From Bimastos eiseni (Eukaryota > Annelida > Clitellata > Crassiclitellata > Lumbricidae): a DNA stretch of 64,000 bases. Shown here in pieces: positions 56,546-64,000 of the stretch (the first letter of the stretch is position 1; every line of letters starts with the position of its first letter). A program made the translations under genes and the position numbers. The notes below the pieces were generated by a model. That model did not search any database and was not told the origin of the DNA. It saw nothing but the letters and a program-made list of their open reading frames with translations. The stretch is taken from NCBI GenBank assembly GCA_959347315.1, contig OY365811.1, positions 33,362,433 to 33,426,432 on the forward strand, written 5' to 3'.

Positions 56546-56879
56546 GTCATTGTAATAGTTCTTCGCTCCTGCTATTTCGGAACACCTGAAAACCATTTCA
56601 TTATTTTGTCAGTGTTAGCATTCATTTGGTTGGTGAACGCCTCCAAATCGCTGTTTCACTTTACAAATAAACATTCGACTACAATTACAAGGACTGCCAA
56701 ATCGACAGCCAGCATTGACTTTGCTCAGAAGCAATAATTTATTCGAACAAAGTTTTCGCAAGGATCTCATTCATTGTTTGTGATGTTGACTTTGTTTTGA
56801 TAATGTTTTATATGAAAATTGTCTTGCAAGGCTTGCGTGACTGTAAATGATCTTCGTATGTATTTTCCAGTTGTCTGGG

Positions 56880-57320
56880 TCCATGGATGTTGATTTTTTA
56901 ACGACACCGTTCCATATCGAAGATGATTTGTTGTCGCCCTCCTCCTCTCTCCAGGCTTCGGACTGGCACTGTCAGAACACGTACAGTGTTGGAGGAGTTT
57001 GTCTGGGTCCATTAGCCTCCTACCTATTTACAACTGGGCATAAGCCTCAATCGGGGAGGAGCAACGCGGGTCTTTGAAATGCCCTCGACCGACACACGGC
57101 TCCCGACTGGGAATCGATCAGGTACTGTCTACTCATCGTTCTCCAGATGACTCGACATACGACATCTTCCAGCAACGAGGGACTGTTCGGTGATCGTATA
57201 TTCGTGACCGTTGGACCCTACCGCACGTTGTCGATGCACTCTATCGACTTATCTCGGTCCAGAGATGGTGCCAACTTAGGATGGGAATCCGTTAGTTCGC
57301 CTCAACTTGTGGGTGAGGGG
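56880..57320 (+). pseudogene. Possible decayed death-domain coding sequence
   Basis: CCATGG opens a frame MDVDFLTTPFHIEDDLLSPS. Further on, in shifting frames, come ALDRHTAPDWESIRYCL, then SPDDSTYDIFQQRGTVR, a stop, then RDRWTLPHVVDALYRLISVQ. The order resembles a death domain (DWxxIA...ΦxxxDΦxxI...W...LxxALxxI), but at least one frameshift and one stop are needed. The assignment is weak. Confidence 0.22.
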
Positions 57321-57469
57321 GGCAGCTATTACTGAACGCGTCAGACCCGGATAACTACAGACTGATTTCATATGTTCGTAAACAAATTAAGAAAATTGTT
57401 GGATGTTACTCCACTATTTAAATATAAATGGTCTGCCACCCAGTCACAGTCGGGGTACCCTAGATATTG

Positions 57470-57530
57470 AGCCCGATCGAGACCGACCGAGACTGAGCGA
57501 GACCAACCGAGACCGACCGAGACAGATCGA
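57470..57530 (+). repeat. GACCGACCGA imperfect repeat
   Basis: Short run of GAGACCGACC units. Confidence 0.6.
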
Positions 57531-57564
57531 TCCCCTGTTGATTCGCGCAAGCACGGATATTTAC

Positions 57565-58335
57565 AGTGCAATTGGTGTATCTCAAGTCACCCTTTTAGCG
57601 TTGCTTAAGTTTAGTGTCGCTTTTGTCTATGTGGATCACGACATCCTGTTGCTCCCTTTCTAAGTTTCTGTGGCCTTACTGGCCTACCCCTCAAGTGGCT
57701 TCACTCGTATCTATGCAAGCGCATCTGTTGGTCAATAGCTTTGTGTCGACAAAGTACAACTGGACCCCGCCCCTTTTTGGTTGCACATGGGTCTATTTTA
57801 GGCCCTCTACTGTATGTTTTGTACACTTCTGAAATTGGAGTGATCCTCTCTTCCTGTGGGGTCCTAAATCAGATTTATGCTGATGACTCTCAGGTCTACA
57901 TGCATTCTGCCTCAGTACGTCCGCTGTTGTTCATACCGTGCAAATTGCTATTGACTCACTACAGTTCTGGATGTTCAATAATCGGCTCTGACTCAACTCT
58001 GCAAAAACCGAATTCATTTGACTTTGGACTCGGCAACAACTGACAAGCATCGACTGACTTGGCTCACTGTCTGCTACTTTTCCCATTCTTTACTCTCACT
58101 TCATCTGTGCGCGCGACCTTCTGGTCATTCGTGACCAGGATCTCTCCTACGCCCGGCATGTTAATTCGGTAATTTGAACTTCTATAATGCAGTATGGTGC
58201 TTTTTTGGTTGTGAGCCCGACTACATGGAATCTCGTTGGATCATCGTCTCTTGCTAGGAACCATCTATCTCATTTCTATTCTACTCTGAAAGATGTCTTC
58301 TTTGGCCGACATTGGGCTGGGAGCGCCTCTGACTA
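57565..58335 (+). pseudogene. CR1/L2-like LINE reverse transcriptase remnant
   Basis: Pieces in shifting frames follow the reverse transcriptase order: VDHDILLL, GLTGLPLKWLHSYLCKR, GSILGPLLYVLYTSEIGVIL, NQIYADDSQVYMHSAS with the catalytic YADD, then QFWMFNNR and KTEFI. The later part carries the C-terminal ARNHLSHFYSTLKD tail. Several frameshifts show it is dead. It is the best preserved RT core in the window. Confidence 0.85.
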
Positions 58336-58489
58336 AATTTCTTGAAGATTCGCTAAGTTTCATTGATTGATCCTTCTATTTCCTGTGCAGAACACACAGA
58401 CAAAATTTCTCGATACTTATCTTTTATACTACCCCCAAATAATATGGCCTGAAAAACATATTTCATTCAATTTGCTCTCTTCCTTATTA

Positions 58490-58830
58490 AAAAGTAGGCT
58501 TCGTTAGGGTCGGCTAGGGTTAGTTTTAGGGTTATTCTAGTTTATAGATATCGGGTGTCGGAGCAGGGTCGTTATGGATATTGATTGATAGTTCTTCGTG
58601 TGTAATTCCGTGATTTCGTATTCCTTCGTAGGTCTACGTATTTCTTGCCCTTGGTGGCCCAGAAAGCCCGTTTAATGATACGTATTTCAGAAATCATGAC
58701 AATAATTAGAATGATGATGTTGCATTAGGATTTTTAAAAACGACATTAACCATAACTCTGACCCTAAACGACCCCCACGATGCTTAACCTGACCTTAACC
58801 GAACCTCACGATGCTTGACAAAAAGATATT
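58490..58830. repeat. Telomere-like degenerate repeats
   Basis: GGCTAGGGTTAGTTTTAGGG lies near 58.51 kb, and an ACCCTAAACGACCCCCACGA block plus two ACGATGCTTAACC/GAC units lie at 58.74-58.82 kb. The second block matches the interior of the TIR element at 12.1-12.3 kb. Confidence 0.6.
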
Positions 58831-58969
58831 GCACCATAATATAGGCCTAATAATATAAAAAATTGGGGGTCGTATAACAGACACGTACCTAGTTCTCTTC
58901 TATCTATATAACATTAAACATTAATTCGGCTAGCGTCTAAATAAATTGAATTGTTTATAGAAAAAGAGT

Positions 58970-59065
58970 ATCGGTCTTGGTCTTGGTCTTGATCTCGGAC
59001 CCTCGGTCTTGGTCTTGGTCTTGGACCTCTCGGTCTTGGTCTTGGTCTCGAGGTTTTGGTCTCGT
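58970..59065. repeat. GGTCTT hexamer repeat
   Basis: About ten GGTCTT or GGTCTC units with short interruptions. Confidence 0.8.
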
Positions 59066-59339
59066 GTCCAACACTGATACCGGGTCCCACTTTGCTTTCG
59101 ACTGGCCTGCACAGGGCTTCAACCAATGACCTACTGAAACCTAGTCGGTTTGAGGGAAATATCCAGCGGATCAGTCCATAAGACAGAGAGGCAGCAATTT
59201 GAAAGAGCCCAGATTTAGGTAAGCCTGAGTTAATAAGGAAATGATACCAGGGATTGGACAGTCACAGGAAGAGTATTTCAATAAGGTAATCCAGCAAAAC
59301 GAAAAACCTCGATTACCAGTATAAGTACTTAGAAGACTG

Positions 59340-60100
59340 ATGATGGTTTTCACATTGAGGGCAGCTAATGGAGCGACCTCGACCAACAGTCACAGGTGGC
59401 TATTAAATCAACCGACCAACACACGACGAATGCCTTTTCTACGTCCTTCTTGTGTCTCGACGAATAGCCGGGCGTGCGTCGTCTTCGTCTTATCCACCAG
59501 TGAGAGACTACTTGTTGACATCATACCGTGTCCGCGATTGCTGTTGACAGTCGTCGCTCTACCTTTACGACGCAACCTGGATCAGAGACTCCTAACATCC
59601 ATGCCATCTGTCAGCTGTCGACGGGATCCATTGAACCAACGCTTGTGCGTGGACCCATCGATGGTGACGCTTTCAGCTTACTGTGCATTTAGTTTTGCTA
59701 GTTTTGTTGTGAAACTATTTGTTTGAGATGAGCCAGCGCAGAGAGCCTCCCTGAATAGTTATCCTGTGAAAGCGCTTTATAGATTGATAAATATAATACT
59801 TTGCACGGTGCTAGGATGGCAGCCTTGGCAGGCAGAACAATTCACAGGGCGCTAAAAGACTTAATTTCAGATTGCCCAGCTAGGAAAATCGGAAAGCAAT
59901 CATGGCACACATTATCCATGAAGGTGGATTTAAGTCATCACCCAGTAAATTCCGAATATCCTGGCGACGACCCTTCCCAAAACTGGGACGACTGGCAGAT
60001 TTGTGGAAACGTCGAGGTCGTTCCAGAGGGTGTTACGCCATTGAGGTCCATAATAGATATTATGGCCGCTAATTATTATTTACTTGAAATTTCATAACTT
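59340..60100 (+). other. LINE tail remnant and an unidentified 90-codon frame
   Basis: GAATAGTTATCCTGTGAAAG and TTTATAGATTGATAAAT near 59.75-59.79 kb match the LINE 3' tail at 9.59 kb. Just after, an ATG at 59816 opens MAALAGRTIHRALKDLISDC and runs 93 codons through SQNWDDWQICGNVEVVPEG to a stop at 60097. Its acidic, Trp-containing middle is protein-like. I do not recognise it and see no partner exon. Confidence 0.3.
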
Positions 60101-61055
60101 TAAGTCTCACTCATTTTATCACTAGCAAATAACTGTCTTTTAGGATAATGTACTTTTTGTCTGAAGCAATTTCCGCTAAATCGCTCCTGCAAACTGTGAT
60201 GAACTCCGTATAGGCCTAATTCTATGCAGATTGCTATTGACAACGTCGCTGGAACCAAGGACTGCAGCAGATTGCAACAGGTAGCCTAGTTGTCATCCAA
60301 ATCCTCATTTTCGTGGGTTTTCTTAAACTTCGACAAGAACTAAATTCGTTCTGTTAATTACCAATAAATTTTGTACTTGAATTGCCTGTTCCTGATTATT
60401 AGTCTAGTCTTTCCAAAGTTATTCTCGAAAGACCAATTTTGACAGTAGTAAGCTAACTACTGCGTCATGAAATTGTTAGTTATAAAATTTTCTATAATCG
60501 TTAATGAACCTCATCACCCGGACTCCGAGTGGCATAGGCTTCTTATTAAAACGTCAATAGGTTATATATGCTCAAAAGTTCAATAACAAGAATATTGATT
60601 TTCTTTCTAACTCATGAGTTGATTTCGGATCTCGCCGTGTATCGGAACAACGGAACAGCTAGTGGACTATTTAAATTTCACTTAGACTCAAAGTAGACTA
60701 ATCAGTAAACACAAGTTGATCTCTCTGCCTACAAGTCGAGCTAATCTGACCTAACAGATTACATCCAGTCAAGCAATAATGACAAATATATTGCTAATAA
60801 AACCACTAACGTAGTTATTACCTACTGCTTACTTATACTGTTCGTAGCATTGTGTAAATTTATAAGATATGCCTACAATACGATACACGGCCTACATACA
60901 ACACAACCTCAATCTCATCAGTGACCACATGGGCCAACATTGCAAACAAAATATGTCAACAAATATGAAAACGTTTTCACATTCATCTGTTTCTACAAGT
61001 TGCGGAATTCGGATGTTATATTCGATCTACGATTATATCGACGATTGGAACATTT
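60101..61055. other. No recognisable gene
   Basis: AT-rich unique sequence. I searched here for exons 1-2 of HAO copy 2 on the minus strand and found none. Confidence 0.4.
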
Positions 61056-61059
61056 ACTC

Positions 61060-61970
61060 TTTGTACCGCATTCGACCGACTTTGTTGGATATTGCTTCCA
61101 AGCTGTAGCATAAACGTAGATGTTCACAATAGAGAGTTCTTAACGACAACAACGGACGTCTTGATATCCGTCACAGATGTACAGCCTGTAAATTGAAAAT
61201 GAATCTATCATTTACATAGTGTGGCACAGTGGCTGAGTGACTAGATCTATCTCTCGGCCGATAGAGTACGGTTTCTAGTCTCGCAAAAGAAACATGACTG
61301 AACTTTTCACTCACAATGATTGTTGTTCTGTTGCGTGATTGTGTGCACTTCGGCACTTTTGAAGCAGTGTAAGGTAATATGTAATAAATTGTAATCGAAC
61401 AATACATAGCTCTGCTAAAATGTCTTCGGCGCTCTCAACCGGCGTCAGTATATCTGTGTGTCTGCAAACAGGAATGTTTTCAGGCCTCACCGGAACTGGG
61501 AAGATGAGAGGGCTATTAATTTCTGGCTAGGGGTCTATGAAAGACAGTTCAAAGCAGAGGGACCAACATAGGTATAGCTCCTGCATTGGGCCCAAACAAA
61601 GCGCATACGCTGAATAATCGCAAGTGAAGGACCGCAATTAAGCCTTGCGTATCTCTTAGGTAGAATCCATTCTATGGACGTGATGTGGGCAAGCCCCCAA
61701 TATAGGACGAAAGTCGCGCCCGTTTGATTAGACGCCACGGGACAGATGCATGATAAATTGGATTGGCAGACGGGGCACAGTTATTGATGTGGTCCTCCTG
61801 TAAACTAAATGCCTAAGCAGTCATAGACCATAGTCTAAGGAATTGAATCGTGTATAGGATATAAGAGTTGGAGATTGATGTTTACCCGAAAGCGCCAGAG
61901 AAGAGGAGAATTCATCCTTCAAAATCTGCAACATTTGGCGAACTCCTTCTTCTCCCTTCAAAGAAGAAAC
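61060..61970. repeat. Segmental duplication, distal block
   Basis: Counterpart of 52340-53400, in the same order and orientation about 8.6-8.7 kb away. It includes a SINE copy at 61216-61395 and the last HAO exon. Confidence 0.85.
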
Positions 61971-64000
61971 AACACAGATATAACAAGATAATCTTAAGAG
62001 AATGAAATAATTACCAAGGAATCAATGCCGGAGGGGCTCACAAAGTCGAAATCTCTAGACTGAGCCACAGAAGCAATGCGTCGGCGGAACGACCAGATGA
62101 CCCCTAGCTGTAATGCCGTAGAGATGAAGGACCGGGTGGGGAGGATACTGGATCACAGTCGGCCCTGAGGTATCGAGGGTTGCGTGGAGCAGATACATGG
62201 ATTTCCCTTTGGAAAGCTACTCTGATTCCACCTGGGGCTCGTGACAAAGCTTGTGCCCTGCTCTTTGATTTGAGTGGCGCTTTTGAAGTTTGTAGATTAC
62301 GTTTAAGACAACCTCGCAGGAATAAAGTTTCTGGCATCAATATGCATGCATTTGTATATAAAATACAAATGAACTAAATTGGCTCAATATTTGCTAACAG
62401 ATAATAAGTACGCTTCATGTCGTGCTATACAACCCAATTATTCATTATAACTAACGTTGTAACAGAGTGCGTAGAGCACAGGTCGTCCTATGAACACGAC
62501 TCTGGCACCGAGGGCCATTGCCTTGAGAATATCCGTTCCATGACGAATTCCTCCGTCCATGTAGACCTCGCAGCGACCATCGACCACCCTCACGATGTCT
62601 CCGAGAACGTCTATCTATAATAGTACGATAAAGAACGGACAGTTGTCATTATTATGTGCAACTTAAAAGCCAGCAATAAAAGACATCGACAAGAAAGAAT
62701 TAAGACCCTCTGTTCAAGTTCACAAAACAGTCTTTATGCTTTAAATAAAATGATGGTGTTTTGCTTTGTATAGCATTTCCCTTCTGAGTGATTGCCATGT
62801 TTAATGTAGATCATGTACGGAGGTCTTCCTAAGAGGTTGGTGCTACATATGGGGTCGTGTGATAGTCCAGTGCATGGAGAGCGCGATGGACCACCAGTTT
62901 ATCAACCGTCTCCTTGGACAACTTCAATGTCTCAGTGAGGGTATCGATCGGTAGGTTACGCAACTGCTTAACGCAAGATCCCCGAAAATATTAATGCACT
63001 AGTGTACATAAATGTTGTTAATTTCCTATTGTTGACTGTATCATTTCCCATTAAAGAGGCCTTACCACTAGGGCTGCCGGGCACCCGGGTGCTCGCGAGT
63101 GCACGACTCCAAAAATTACCCGAGTATTTTTTTAAACAATTACGTGCATGCTTCCACTTCCGGTCGGAAAATTGCAATTTCCGGTTCAGGTCTATCTCGC
63201 ATATGGTGTCATGTTGCTTGGTAGAAGACAAATTCATCACGCTATAACCTCCTCGCCCCACTTGCGCTTAAGCACCTCTGAATACCACCCTCGTCAACAT
63301 CTCGTGAGCGCACGTTTTCTGTTGCAGGTCTGAAGTCTCACTTTAAATCGTTTGCAGTCATCATTGTCACCTGAACACGTTGACATGTTGGTAGTGATGC
63401 ATGTCACACGCCACCTGTTGCAAAGCAGTAACATATATTGTTCCGCCAGAAACTTGGCCCATAGCCTAGTAACTGACACTATAACTGTCTGTAATTATAC
63501 TGATTACTGACATGATGACATCTCATATCATATTCCTGTTCTTTGGTAGTCTGTTAGCTGTCAGACCGCGTTCTGTAGCCTATGTTTTATTTTTGCTGTT
63601 TATAACCAAAACAAAAGAAATTCTTTTCTCTGGCTATTCAGTAGCTTGTTAAACTCTGGATCCATCCAGGTGGCTAGAGTTTAAAAGGCGATGGCGTCTG
63701 CTGCACTAGGCGTGAGAGAGAGCGAGAAATCACACGCAGTTGACGCAGCAGATTAAAGGAGATGCGGGAGATGGCATAGTTAAGGTGAGGTCTGGGTCGA
63801 GAATGATCCCAAGTTCCAAACAGAGGAGGAAAAGGTGAAGAGGGGGAAGCGGGTTGAGAGAGCATCCAGTTACATTTATGCCGATTGCTGCCTAGTACCA
63901 AGATAAATAAATGCCGTTTTAGATATGTTCAGCTGAATGAACTGACGATATCTGACTTACTGACGCTGGAGTGGTGTCTAGTTGTCTTCCACCGTGAGTG
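61821..64000 (-). CDS. HAO: 2-hydroxyacid oxidase, copy 3, 3' exons (runs off the edge)
   Basis: Exon 7 is 61955-61821 ([16 protein letters not shown] then [12 protein letters not shown] and stop), exon 6 is 62614-62456 and exon 5 begins at the right edge, 64000-63961. Phases equal copies 1 and 2. Exon 6 is nearly identical to copy 2 ([20 protein letters not shown]; end [13 protein letters not shown]). Exon 5 retains the [11 protein letters not shown] end. The catalytic part lies beyond the window, so activity cannot be judged. The C-terminus has no SKL-type signal. Confidence 0.85.
63066..63374 (+). pseudogene. hAT transposon remnant with dimerisation motif
   Basis: TAGGGCTGCCGGGCACCCGG at about 63066 looks like a hAT terminal repeat. 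Downstream, 63252-63374 reads LAPLALKHL, stop, [20 protein letters not shown]. This is the C-terminal dimerisation signature (P..S..SER.FS.AG) of hAT transposases. Only this end is recognisable. It lies in HAO copy 3 intron 5. Confidence 0.6.

Overview
The window is animal nuclear DNA, most probably from a marine invertebrate. All real genes are split by canonical introns. Bases are AT-rich, and most of the sequence is transposon debris and simple repeats. The protein families (NOC4L, DHRS7, peroxisomal-type 2-hydroxyacid oxidase) are animal housekeeping or metabolic genes. I cannot name the species. Nothing is bacterial or viral: there are no operons and no CRISPR array.

Layout. (1) 1-3.7 kb: LINE fragments, a tRNA-derived SINE and a DNA transposon sitting inside a LINE. 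(2) 3.8-10.5 kb, plus strand: the C-terminal two thirds of NOC4L, ten exons. (3) 11.3-13.2 kb: inverted-repeat elements. (4) 13.3-22.4 kb, plus strand: a complete eight-exon DHRS7-type short-chain dehydrogenase. (5) 22.4-31.5 kb: gene-poor, with a 1.4 kb minisatellite, a hAT-like element and a 51-bp minisatellite. (6) 31.8-35.6 kb, plus strand: a complete four-exon gene for a GIY-YIG-domain protein with a Ser/Thr-rich tail; I recognise no named family for it. (7) 38.9-64.0 kb, minus strand: a tandem array of three FMN-dependent 2-hydroxyacid oxidase (HAO/glycolate oxidase) genes. Copy 1 is complete with 7 exons. Copy 2 shows exons 3-7 only. Copy 3 runs off the right edge.

The genes do not form a pathway. 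NOC4L serves 40S ribosome assembly, DHRS7 is a membrane-anchored NAD(P)-dependent reductase, and the HAO array oxidises 2-hydroxy acids. The GIY-YIG protein is a likely nuclease. The mobile fraction is rich: at least five non-autonomous elements have terminal inverted repeats and exact or 7/8 matching 8-bp target duplications (hAT-like), and a hAT transposase C-terminal remnant is present. Two TIR families carry telomere-like interiors. CR1/L2-like LINE 3' ends are common.

Exon coordinates were derived by hand from reading frame, splice sites and remembered family conservation. No database search was run.
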